Assembly: GCA_947589595.1 (NCBI GenBank)
Contig: CANQBV010000013.1
Coordinates: 1-45,337, forward strand
Direction of reading: 5' to 3'
Length of the DNA stretch: 45,337 nt
From: an uncultured Clostridia bacterium
GTDB taxonomy: Bacteria > Bacillota > Clostridia > Oscillospirales > SIG627
Of this stretch, positions 1 to 6,605 are shown one piece after another. Position 1 is the first letter of the stretch. The number at the start of each line of letters is the position of its first letter. A program made the translations under genes and the position numbers. Below the pieces are notes generated by a model. It saw only the letters and a program-made list of their open reading frames with translations. It was not told the origin of the DNA and ran no database searches.

Positions 1-2
1 GC

Positions 3-152
3 GGTAACAAGAATGGGGCTGTCGGCTCCGACGCCAAATACGATACGCTGACTTCCCTCTACGAACAGCGCCTGAGCTCTGCCCGTACGGCGCTGAATAA
101 CTATCTCAAAGCAATAGAAGCGGCGGGCACCGCGACCGGCGGCCAATCTTAA
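3..152 (+). CDS. C-terminal 50 residues of an unknown protein (partial)
   Basis: The frame that begins at base 3 is open from the window edge to a TAA at 150-152 and encodes the last 50 residues of a protein whose start lies outside. The piece contains a probable amphipathic helix (TLTSLYEQRLSSARTALNNY) followed by a short Ala/Gly/Thr/Ser tail. Nothing in it identifies a family; the helix could be part of a coiled coil. No terminator with a good T-run follows directly; a hairpin lies about 80 bases downstream. I cannot assign a function. Confidence 0.55.
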   Translation, partial: GNKNGAVGSDAKYDTLTSLYEQRLSSARTALNNYLKAIEAAGTATGGQS

Positions 153-381
153 AAAAGGCCAAAAAGGGCCGCAGTGTAGGAGCCCCAAAAAGTTAGATCA
201 TATTTTGAAGTAAGAATTGTTCAAGCTGCCGAGAGGGCTTGCTGCCTGCGAATTTGCGGGCGGCAAGCCCTTTCACTTTGGCTTGATACGGCGGTTGTTG
301 CAGGAATTCAATTGAAACAGCCCCATTTTTCCTTTTCTTAACACGTATCACGCAACAATAGAAACCGGTGATGTTAGCGCC
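153..381. other. Intergenic stretch with one long imperfect hairpin
   Basis: No convincing gene between the partial left gene and the sortase promoter. The main structure is an inverted repeat, AGGGCTTGCTGCC at 234-246 against GGCGGCAAGCCCT at 259-271, 13 pairs with one G-T wobble around a 12-base loop. It is not followed by a clean T-run on either strand, so it is at best a weak terminator of the left gene. A smaller GGCC-AAAAAG-GGCC hairpin lies at about 157-170. An 87-codon antisense open frame here has no ribosome site or recognisable domain. Confidence 0.4.
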
Positions 382-411
382 TTGACAGATCGAAGCGCTG
401 AATGTTATGAT
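382..411 (+). promoter_or_regulatory. Promoter of the sortase gene
   Basis: TTGACA at 382-387 and TATGAT at 406-411, spacer 18 bases, with an extended -10 TG at 403-404. It points at the sortase start at 471. Confidence 0.6.
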
Positions 412-470
412 ATAAAAAAACAAATCGGAATCGAACCCCGGTGTTGAATCGGGCAAGAGAAGGAGGAGTT

Positions 471-1259
471 TTGAAAAAAAAGGTTTATTATACGATCTGC
501 GTGGTATTGGCGGCAGTGTTTGTGTATTCGGCGGTTCAGATCAGTATTACCCTGTATCGTTACCGGCAGGCGGACAATCTTTATCATGACCTGCAGAATC
601 GGTATGTTTCGCAGAATCCGCAGAACCCAGAGCCGGCTACGGAGCAGACCGCGGAAAACGAGCCCTTGACGGAGCAGGAAAAAACAGAATCGGCGCCGAT
701 CCAGGTGGATTTTGCAGCGCTTTTGCAGGAAAACAGCGACGTCATCGGTTGGCTTTACTGCGAGGGCACGCCGATCCATTATCCCGTGGTACAGTCCCAC
801 GACAACGAAGAGTACCTGCACCGGGACCTGAACGGCAACTACCTTGGCAGCGGAACCCTGTTTGCCGATTATCGCTGCCCGGCTTTGGGAACGAGTCAGA
901 ACCATATTATTTACGGGCATAATATGAAAAACGGCACCATGTTCCGCACCCTGGTCAAATATAAGGAGCAGAGCTATTACGACGAGCATCCGGTTCTGTA
1001 TTATTTGACGCCGGACGGCGACTATAAGATCGAACTGTTTGCCGGAGCGGTTATTCAGTCGAATTCAGACGTTTACAATCCGAACTTCGGCGGAGCGGAA
1101 GAATGGAAAACGATTTTGCGGGAATTGAGAGAGCAGTCGTCCTTTGCGTCCGATGTTTCCGTGACCGAGGAAGATCATATAGTCACCCTCTCTACCTGCT
1201 CTTATGAATTCAACAATGCCAGGTACGCTGTCTTTGGAAAGCTGACCGCGCTTTCCTGA
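471..1259 (+). CDS. srtB: Class B sortase
   Basis: Membrane-anchored cysteine transpeptidase that attaches sorting-signal proteins to the cell wall or to other proteins. The TTG at 471 is preferred because AGGAGG at 461-466 sits four bases before it; the open frame extends 30 bases further without a ribosome site. With this start the protein has 262 residues: one N-terminal membrane segment (about 5-27), a charged Gln/Glu/Pro linker, then the sortase domain. The catalytic set is visible: His150 in IIYGHNM, Cys243 in TLSTC and Arg251 in NNARYAVFGKL. TLSTC and the overall order fit class B. No LPxTG- or NPxTN-like substrate gene lies beside it, so its target is unknown. It is a single-gene unit with its own promoter and terminator. 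Confidence 0.9.
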   Translation: MKKKVYYTICVVLAAVFVYSAVQISITLYRYRQADNLYHDLQNRYVSQNPQNPEPATEQTAENEPLTEQEKTESAPIQVDFAALLQENSDVIGWLYCEGTPIHYPVVQSHDNEEYLHRDLNGNYLGSGTLFADYRCPALGTSQNHIIYGHNMKNGTMFRTLVKYKEQSYYDEHPVLYYLTPDGDYKIELFAGAVIQSNSDVYNPNFGGAEEWKTILRELREQSSFASDVSVTEEDHIVTLSTCSYEFNNARYAVFGKLTALS

Positions 1260-1274
1260 ACCAAAATTCGGAAT

Positions 1275-1313
1275 AAAAAATGCGCCGAAATGAAGTTTCG
1301 GCGCATTTTTTTT
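1275..1313 (+). terminator. Rho-independent terminator after the sortase gene
   Basis: TGCGCCGAAA at 1281-1290 pairs with TTTCGGCGCA at 1296-1305, flanked by A6 on the left and a run of T on the right. The A/T flanks make it potentially bidirectional, but only the sortase gene ends into it. Confidence 0.85.
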
Positions 1314-1341
1314 GAGCCGTGCATTTTTTTGAGCCCGCCCA

Positions 1342-1370
1342 TTGATTTTGCAGGATAAAATTGGTATAAT
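1342..1370 (+). promoter_or_regulatory. Promoter of the metallophosphoesterase gene
   Basis: TTGATT at 1342-1347 and a consensus TATAAT at 1365-1370 with a 17-base spacer and an extended -10 TG at 1362-1363. The downstream start codon is at 1422 behind GGAGG (1411-1415). Confidence 0.75.
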
Positions 1371-1421
1371 AAAAAACAGCGTCAAATAAGCAAAATTGCA
1401 GGAAACAAGCGGAGGATCAAA

Positions 1422-2519
1422 ATGTTTTTTGTGGCAGCGGCTTTGTTTTTGGTTCTGTTGGCAGCAGGGGCGGTTTATCTGGTGTTTCGCTTTCACAGGT
1501 TCCGGTTTCTGCGCCGATTGGCAGAGCGGCATAGAGCGTGGTCATGGGTTATCGCTTTTGCCATACCGGCGGCGATAGCGGCTTTCTTTACCTTGATCAA
1601 CGTGACCTCCTCGGTTGTTGTCATGCTGCACCTGACGGTGTTCTGGCTTGTTTGCGATTTTGCGGGCTTTCTGGTTCGAAAGATCGGCAAAAAAACCTGT
1701 CGCTTCTATTTTCAGGGAATCGCGGCGCTTTTGATCACCACAGTTTACCTGGGGACCGGCTGGTTTTTTGCACATCACGTTTTTCAAACAAACTATGCGT
1801 TTTCCACCGAAAAAGAGCTCGGAGCCTCCTCACTGCGTGTAGCGGCAATCGCCGATGCGCATTTGGGCATTACCCTGAAGGGGGCGGATTTCGCCCGGCA
1901 GATGGAGCGCCTCCAGCAAACCAACCCCGACCTTGTGGTGGTCGTTGGAGATTTTGTGGATGACGATACCGAAAAACAGGATATGGTCGAGGCTTGCCGC
2001 GCCCTCGGTACGCTGCAAACCACCTACGGTGTGTATTTTGTGTTCGGAAATCACGATGAAGGATATTTTAACACCCGCGACTTCAGCGCGCAGGAGCTGC
2101 GGGCGGAGCTGACAAAAAACCAGGTGACGATTTTAGAAGATGAAAGCGTTCTCATCGACGACCGCTTTTATCTGATCGGTAGGGAAGACCGTTCTTTCTC
2201 CGGCAGACAGACCGCGCAGGCGCTTACTGCGGATTTGGATCCTTCGAAATACAGCATCCTCCTGGATCATCAGCCGAACGACTATGCCGCGGAAGCGGCG
2301 GCAGGGGTCGATCTTGTCCTTTCCGGCCATACGCACGGCGGACATATTTTTCCGGTGGGGCCTATTGGGCTTGCCATCGGCGCCAATGACCGTGTTTACG
2401 GGGCAGAGCAGCGGGAAAACACCGTGTTCGTTGTAACTTCCGGGATTTCCGGCTGGGCAATTCCGTTTAAAACCGGCGCGATTTCAGAATATGTCGTGAT
2501 CGATATTACAGCGCCGTAA
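1422..2519 (+). CDS. Membrane-anchored calcineurin-like metallophosphoesterase
   Basis: A 365-residue protein with about four N-terminal membrane segments (roughly 3-22, 42-60, 63-85 and 97-115) and a C-terminal metallophosphoesterase domain that probably faces outward. All metal-binding blocks are present in order: D145-x-H147 (ADAHLG), GD at 176-177 followed by an Asp cluster, GNHD at 209-212, His283 in LDHQP and GHTHGG at 302-307. The family (YkuE/YaeI-like) hydrolyses phosphoesters; some members act on lipid substrates such as UDP-diacylglucosamine or polyprenyl phosphates, but the substrate here cannot be read from sequence. The next gene also encodes a membrane-anchored phosphodiester hydrolase, which suggests linked cell-surface work. 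Confidence 0.85.
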   Translation: MFFVAAALFLVLLAAGAVYLVFRFHRFRFLRRLAERHRAWSWVIAFAIPAAIAAFFTLINVTSSVVVMLHLTVFWLVCDFAGFLVRKIGKKTCRFYFQGIAALLITTVYLGTGWFFAHHVFQTNYAFSTEKELGASSLRVAAIADAHLGITLKGADFARQMERLQQTNPDLVVVVGDFVDDDTEKQDMVEACRALGTLQTTYGVYFVFGNHDEGYFNTRDFSAQELRAELTKNQVTILEDESVLIDDRFYLIGREDRSFSGRQTAQALTADLDPSKYSILLDHQPNDYAAEAAAGVDLVLSGHTHGGHIFPVGPIGLAIGANDRVYGAEQRENTVFVVTSGISGWAIPFKTGAISEYVVIDITAP

Positions 2520-2576
2520 ATAAGATTTTATCAGGCTGTCGAAACCATTTCCGGCAGCGACCAAAAGGAGCAGAAA

Positions 2577-3479
2577 ATGAAAGATACCAAAGAGCGCCGC
2601 GTCAACCTATGGCCGATCGTCTATGGGATATTGCTGACGGCGTTTGCTGTTTTTATTTTGTTGGATGCTTTTGTGCTTCCGAAAAAAATCGTTACGGTCG
2701 ATCCGCCTCCGGAGGGAGAGAATCCTGTGGAGGAGGACGCTGTGATTACGGAAAACAGCTATGTCAGCGAAAACGTTGCGATCAACATTTCCGTGTGGGA
2801 GCGTTTCGACACACAGATCTACGTTGCGGACGTAGTGCTGAAGGATCCTTCTTTTCTGAAAGCCGGATTGGCAAACGGCGCCTTCGGACGAAATGTTATG
2901 CAGAAAACCTCGTCCATGGCCAGAACTTACCATGCGATTCTGGCGATCAACGGCGATTATTACGGGTTCCGCGAGCGCGGTTACGTCATGCGCAACGGCT
3001 ATCTTTACCGGGATTTCCCGCAGCGCGGTGCAAAGTATGAGGATCTGGTCATTTATCAGGACGGGCATTTTGAGATCATCGATGAAACCGAGGTCGACGC
3101 CGAAGAACTGGTAAAAGCCGGTGCAGAGCAGATCTTTTCCTTTGGGCCGGGGCTGATCCGGGAAGGCGCGATTACCGTTGGTGAAAACAGCAAGGTCGAC
3201 CTGGAATGGAACGGCAATCCCCGTACGGCGATCGGCGAAATCGAACCGCTCCACTATGTGTTTGTGGTGTCGGACGGGCGCACGGAAGAAAGCGTGGGTC
3301 TTTCCCTGTTCCAATTGGCGCAGGTCATGCAGGAATTAAACTGCCAAAACGCTTATAACCTGGACGGCGGTGATTCCGCCACCATGTGTTTTATGGGAGA
3401 AATCGTCAACAAACCGAATTTCAACGGTGAGAAATTGGTAGAGAGGAGTGTCAGCGACATTGTCTACATCGGAAAATAA
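2577..3479 (+). CDS. Phosphodiester glycosidase family protein (NAGPA domain)
   Basis: A 300-residue protein with one N-terminal membrane anchor (about 11-33) and an exported phosphodiester glycosidase domain (PF09992-type, related to mammalian uncovering enzyme and to exopolysaccharide-associated proteins). Family blocks seen: NGDYYG at 125-130, NPRTAIG at 214-220 and LDGGDSATM at 262-270. Members are thought to remove sugars linked by phosphodiesters from glycans or wall polymers; the substrate here is unknown. AAGGAG at 2565-2570 fixes the start. The 3' end overlaps the next gene by 32 bases if that gene starts at its GTG, so the two are translationally close. Confidence 0.85.
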   Translation: MKDTKERRVNLWPIVYGILLTAFAVFILLDAFVLPKKIVTVDPPPEGENPVEEDAVITENSYVSENVAINISVWERFDTQIYVADVVLKDPSFLKAGLANGAFGRNVMQKTSSMARTYHAILAINGDYYGFRERGYVMRNGYLYRDFPQRGAKYEDLVIYQDGHFEIIDETEVDAEELVKAGAEQIFSFGPGLIREGAITVGENSKVDLEWNGNPRTAIGEIEPLHYVFVVSDGRTEESVGLSLFQLAQVMQELNCQNAYNLDGGDSATMCFMGEIVNKPNFNGEKLVERSVSDIVYIGK

Positions 3480-3849
3480 GAAAAAAGAGCGCCTCTCTGC
3501 GGGGATTAAAATTTATGCTTTCGTTACGGTCTTTTGCCTGATCGTTTTTTTGGTTTACGATCGTTTTTCCCACGGGGTGCGCTCTCCTTATATGACTTTT
3601 TTGTTTTTGTGGCCGCTTGTTTTAGGGCTGATCCCCGGTATTTTGTTTTGGCGTTTTCCCCGCATTCCCCGGCAAAAGCGGATCTCGGCCAATCTTTATC
3701 ACGCCGGAGTCGCCACCGTTACTGTGAGCAGCTTCCTGCGAGGCGTTTTTGAAATCGCGCGCACGGCCTCCCACTATCAGGAATGGCTTATGATCGCAGG
3801 TGTTTTTTTCCTGTTCAGCGGCGTTTTTGCCTATTTGGAAAAGAAATAA
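3448..3849 (+). CDS. Small four-helix membrane protein of unknown function
   Basis: Encodes up to 133 residues. After a charged N-terminus there are four hydrophobic stretches (about 22-41, 49-67, 85-101 and 113-130), with basic residues between helices 2 and 3. I do not recognise the family. Two starts are possible: GTG at 3448, which has GAGAGG only one base away, and TTG at 3460, which has AGGAG at a workable distance (about 11 bases); the TTG may be the true start, giving 129 residues. Its overlap with the preceding glycosidase gene suggests that the two are made together. Confidence 0.6.
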   Translation: MSATLSTSENKKKERLSAGIKIYAFVTVFCLIVFLVYDRFSHGVRSPYMTFLFLWPLVLGLIPGILFWRFPRIPRQKRISANLYHAGVATVTVSSFLRGVFEIARTASHYQEWLMIAGVFFLFSGVFAYLEKK

Positions 3850-3870
3850 GCGAGCGGAGGGATAGAGGAA

Positions 3871-4284
3871 ATGTGGCTGATCTTGGCGCTTTTGTCCGCG
3901 CTTTTTGCGGCGGCTACTTCGATTTTAGCAAAAATCGGTATCGACGGCGTGAATTCCAATCTCGCCACGGCGATTCGCACTGTGGTTGTTTTGGTTATGG
4001 CTTGGGGAATGGTTTTTTTGACCAACACGCAAAACGGCATTCTGGAGATCAGCCGAAAAAGTTGGTTGTTTCTCATTTTATCGGGGCTTGCTACCGGCGC
4101 TTCGTGGCTCTGCTATTATAAGGCCCTGCAGCTGGGCGACGCCTCCAAGGTAGTGCCGATCGATAAATTGAGCGTGGTGCTTACACTTGTGATGGCATTT
4201 GTGTTTCTGCACGAAAAATTTACTGTAAAATCGTTTTTCGGCTGCGTTCTGATCGGCGTCGGCACGCTTTTGCTGGCGGCTTAG
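3871..4284 (+). CDS. Half-size EamA (DMT superfamily) transporter
   Basis: A 137-residue integral membrane protein that is a single EamA repeat: five hydrophobic helices with the usual ending of a conserved loop (LHEKFTVKSFFGCVLIG) and a last small-residue helix. Full EamA permeases have ten helices from two such repeats; single-repeat members probably work as dimers. The sequence KALQLGDASKVVPIDKLSVV before helix 4 is typical of the family. Substrate unknown. Start chosen at the ATG behind a GGAGG-like site at about 3856. It lies 21 bases after the previous gene and is followed at once by the 55-codon gene. Confidence 0.75.
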   Translation: MWLILALLSALFAAATSILAKIGIDGVNSNLATAIRTVVVLVMAWGMVFLTNTQNGILEISRKSWLFLILSGLATGASWLCYYKALQLGDASKVVPIDKLSVVLTLVMAFVFLHEKFTVKSFFGCVLIGVGTLLLAA

Positions 4285-4299
4285 TTTCCGGAGAAGTTT

Positions 4300-4467
4300 A
4301 TGCACTTTGGATTTTTCTGCGTCGGGCTGATTTTTCCGGCGCTGCTGTTCTTGCCCCATTTTCTTTGGACGAAAAACAAGCCGAAAGAGAAAGATGAAAA
4401 AAAGCCGCTCGTTTTAGCGATCGGGCCGATCGAAATCCATTGGCAGCACAAAAGGGAACAAAAGTAA
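4300..4467 (+). CDS. Small membrane protein, 55 residues
   Basis: An ATG at 4300 follows GGAGAAG (about 4289-4295) and opens a 55-codon frame ending in TAA at 4465-4467. The first 23 residues form one hydrophobic helix (GLIFPALLFLPHFLW), followed by a highly charged Lys/Glu stretch and a hydrophobic-basic tail (LVLAIGPIEIHW then charged). It fills the gap between the EamA gene and the acetyltransferase gene with gene-like spacing on both sides (15 and 19 bases), which is the main reason to believe it. Function unknown; likely a bitopic membrane peptide with a cytosolic tail. Confidence 0.5.
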   Translation: MHFGFFCVGLIFPALLFLPHFLWTKNKPKEKDEKKPLVLAIGPIEIHWQHKREQK

Positions 4468-4486
4468 CAAGCGGCAAGGGGAATGG

Positions 4487-5254
4487 ATGGACAATCAAAA
4501 AATTTGGGAAATTGCCAAAAGGCAATCGGCGATCGATCTGAATTGCCGGGCAGAGGATTTTGACAGAGCGCATCCGGTAATCGTTTCTTCCGCCGCTAAC
4601 CCGGGCGCGCGAAAATATTTGGAGCTGCCGTTTGTGTGCAATCTGGTGTCCTACGGCAACAATATCGTGGCTTCCATCGATAGCCGCTATGAAACGATCG
4701 TCAGGGACTATATCGAAAAATATCCGGCGGAGCACTGTATGGAAACGCCGAATCTGCAGGTGCTGAACGATGCTTTCTCTGCACATGACCTGCGGGTTTG
4801 TTTTATGGCGGAGTATTTTTTGCCGGATCTGAGCTTTTTAAAGCCTTTGTCCTGCGATTTTGAAATGAGAATTCTTTATCAGCCGGACTTTGCCGGGTAC
4901 TACACCCCGGCCTGGAGCAACGCGCTTTGCGAAAAGCGTAAGGAGCTTGATGTTTTGGGGGTCGGCGCTTATGACGGCGATACCTTGGTTGGACTTGCCG
5001 GCTGCTCGGCGGATTGCGATTCCATGTGGCAGATCGGGGTGGACGTATTGCCCGCTTATCGCCGAAAGGGAATCGCTTCGGCTCTGACAAGTCGACTGGC
5101 TTTGGAGATTCTCAAGCATGGAAAAGTGCCGTTTTATTGCTGCGCGTGGTGCAACGTCAAATCTGCGCGCAACGCTGTCAAAAGCGGATTTCGCCCCGCC
5201 TGGGTGGAAATGACGGTCAAAAGCCGTGCGTTTATCGAGCAAATGATTTTATAA
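4487..5254 (+). CDS. GNAT family N-acetyltransferase
   Basis: A 255-residue protein. The C-terminal half (about 145-255) has the GNAT fold: the acetyl-CoA loop reads VLPAYRRKGIASALTSRLA near residues 187-205, matching the R/Q-x-x-G-x-G/A signature, followed by the motif B region with Asn and a C-terminal SARNAVKSGFRPAW element typical of GNATs. The N-terminal ~110 residues are family specific and probably shape the acceptor site. The acceptor (amine of a small molecule, peptide or protein) cannot be deduced. Start ATG is at 4487; an overlapping ATG at 4483 is out of frame. The aldo/keto reductase gene follows after 19 bases. Confidence 0.8.
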   Translation: MDNQKIWEIAKRQSAIDLNCRAEDFDRAHPVIVSSAANPGARKYLELPFVCNLVSYGNNIVASIDSRYETIVRDYIEKYPAEHCMETPNLQVLNDAFSAHDLRVCFMAEYFLPDLSFLKPLSCDFEMRILYQPDFAGYYTPAWSNALCEKRKELDVLGVGAYDGDTLVGLAGCSADCDSMWQIGVDVLPAYRRKGIASALTSRLALEILKHGKVPFYCCAWCNVKSARNAVKSGFRPAWVEMTVKSRAFIEQMIL

Positions 5255-5273
5255 AGAAAGAGAGAGCCTTTTC

Positions 5274-6452
5274 ATGCAATACCGCAAAGATAAATACGGG
5301 AATCCCATTTCGGTGCTGGGGTACGGCTGCATGCGTTTCACGCAGGGGGTGACCGGCGTGAATCTGAAAAAGACCGAGGAAGAAATTTTGGCGGCCTATG
5401 AAGCAGGCGTCAATTATTTCGATACGGCGTATATTTATCCCGGCAGCGAAAGCGCACTGGGGGAGATTCTCGCCAAAAATAAAATCCGTGAAAAAGTCCA
5501 TATTGCCACGAAATTGCCGCATTATATGCTGAAAAATTCCGACAGCATGGAAAAATTCTTCTCCGAGGAATTGAAGCGCCTGCAAACGGATTACGTGGAT
5601 TTTTATCTCATGCATATGCTCACCGACGACAAAACCTGGGAGCGTCTCAAGGCGCTCGGGATCGTGGAGTGGCTGGAGGAGAAAAAGAAAAGCGGCGCCA
5701 TCCGGCAGGTGGGTTTTTCCTACCACGGCAACAGCGATACCTTTTGCCGCCTTGTGGACGCTTACGACTGGGATTTCTGCATGATCCAGTATAACTACCT
5801 GGACGAGCATTCCCAAGCCGGCGCGACCGGGCTTCATTATGCTTCCTCCAAAGGGCTGCCGGTCATGATCATGGAACCGCTTCGCGGCGGGCGACTTGTG
5901 AAAAACCTGCCGAAATCGGCGGTAAAATTGTTTGAAGAATATCCCGTTAAGCGCAGCCCCGCGGAATGGGCGTTCCGCTGGCTCTGGAATCAGCCGGAGG
6001 TGACCTGCGTGCTTTCCGGCATGAATTCGCTGGAAATGGTGCAGGAAAACACCCGTGCGGCTTCGGAGGCGCAGGTAGGAGAATTCGGCGAAGCGGAATT
6101 TGGGCTTCTTTCCGATGTGGTCAAGGCCATAGGCGGCGCCATGAAGGTGGGCTGCACCGGCTGCCGCTATTGTATGCCGTGCCCGCAGAAGGTGGATATT
6201 CCCGGCGTATTTTCGGCGTATAACCGCCGCTATTCCGAGGGCTGGTTTTCCGGCATGAAGGATTATTTTATGTGTACCGCGCTCCGTAAGGATTCCACTG
6301 CCGCTTCCAACTGCATCGGCTGCGGCAAATGCGAAAAGCACTGCCCGCAGGGAATCGAGATCCGCAAGGAGCTGCAAAACGTGAAAAGCAAAATGGAAGG
6401 CGTCGTCTATAAAACTGCCGCCAAAGGCTTTCGCCTGTTTATGAAATATTAA
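5274..6452 (+). CDS. Aldo/keto reductase with C-terminal double [4Fe-4S] ferredoxin-like domain
   Basis: A 392-residue protein: a TIM-barrel aldo/keto reductase domain (about 1-285) with the expected tetrad Asp50, Tyr55, Lys80 and His114, then a ferredoxin-like tail. The tail has two cysteine groups, Cys294/297/300/303 in CTGCRYCMPC and Cys347/350/353/357 in CIGCGKCEKHC, which should hold iron-sulfur clusters. This architecture is common in anaerobes and suggests a reductase that trades electrons with ferredoxin-type donors as well as, or instead of, NADPH. The physiological substrate is unknown. It may be cotranscribed with the acetyltransferase; no strong terminator follows. Confidence 0.9.
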   Translation: MQYRKDKYGNPISVLGYGCMRFTQGVTGVNLKKTEEEILAAYEAGVNYFDTAYIYPGSESALGEILAKNKIREKVHIATKLPHYMLKNSDSMEKFFSEELKRLQTDYVDFYLMHMLTDDKTWERLKALGIVEWLEEKKKSGAIRQVGFSYHGNSDTFCRLVDAYDWDFCMIQYNYLDEHSQAGATGLHYASSKGLPVMIMEPLRGGRLVKNLPKSAVKLFEEYPVKRSPAEWAFRWLWNQPEVTCVLSGMNSLEMVQENTRAASEAQVGEFGEAEFGLLSDVVKAIGGAMKVGCTGCRYCMPCPQKVDIPGVFSAYNRRYSEGWFSGMKDYFMCTALRKDSTAASNCIGCGKCEKHCPQGIEIRKELQNVKSKMEGVVYKTAAKGFRLFMKY

Positions 6453-6472
6453 AGTCCCTTTTCTTCTTTTGT

Positions 6473-6512
6473 GCAAAATTTTGCTTTTTTTCGAAACAAA
6501 TTTTGCAAAACC
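6473..6512. promoter_or_regulatory. Palindromic AT-rich elements upstream of the GtaA-like gene
   Basis: A perfect 12-base palindrome, GCAAAATTTTGC, lies at 6473-6484 and a related CAAATTTTGCAAAAC lies at about 6498-6512, directly in front of the -35 box at 6514. The arrangement looks like a regulator binding region for the gene at 6606, but the protein that would bind is unknown. Confidence 0.35.
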
Positions 6513-6513
6513 C

Positions 6514-6542
6514 TTGCAATGAGCAAAAAAGAATGCTATACT
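6514..6542 (+). promoter_or_regulatory. Promoter of the GtaA-like gene
   Basis: TTGCAA at 6514-6519, 17-base spacer, TATACT at 6537-6542, extended -10 TG at 6534-6535. It drives the gene that starts at 6606. Confidence 0.65.
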
Positions 6543-6605
6543 TGACCGGGTTATCAAAATAAATAATTTATGCCTGAGAACTTAAAAAAACGAAGGAGAA
6601 AGACT

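Noticed and set aside
193-456. 87-codon minus-strand frame upstream of the sortase gene
   Set aside because: No ribosome site, no recognisable domain, and it overlaps the sortase promoter and an inverted repeat. A decayed insertion-element tail cannot be excluded, but I cannot support it.
5232-6557. 441-codon antisense open frame opposite the aldo/keto reductase
   Set aside because: His/Ala-rich shadow without signals; the reductase motifs are on the plus strand.
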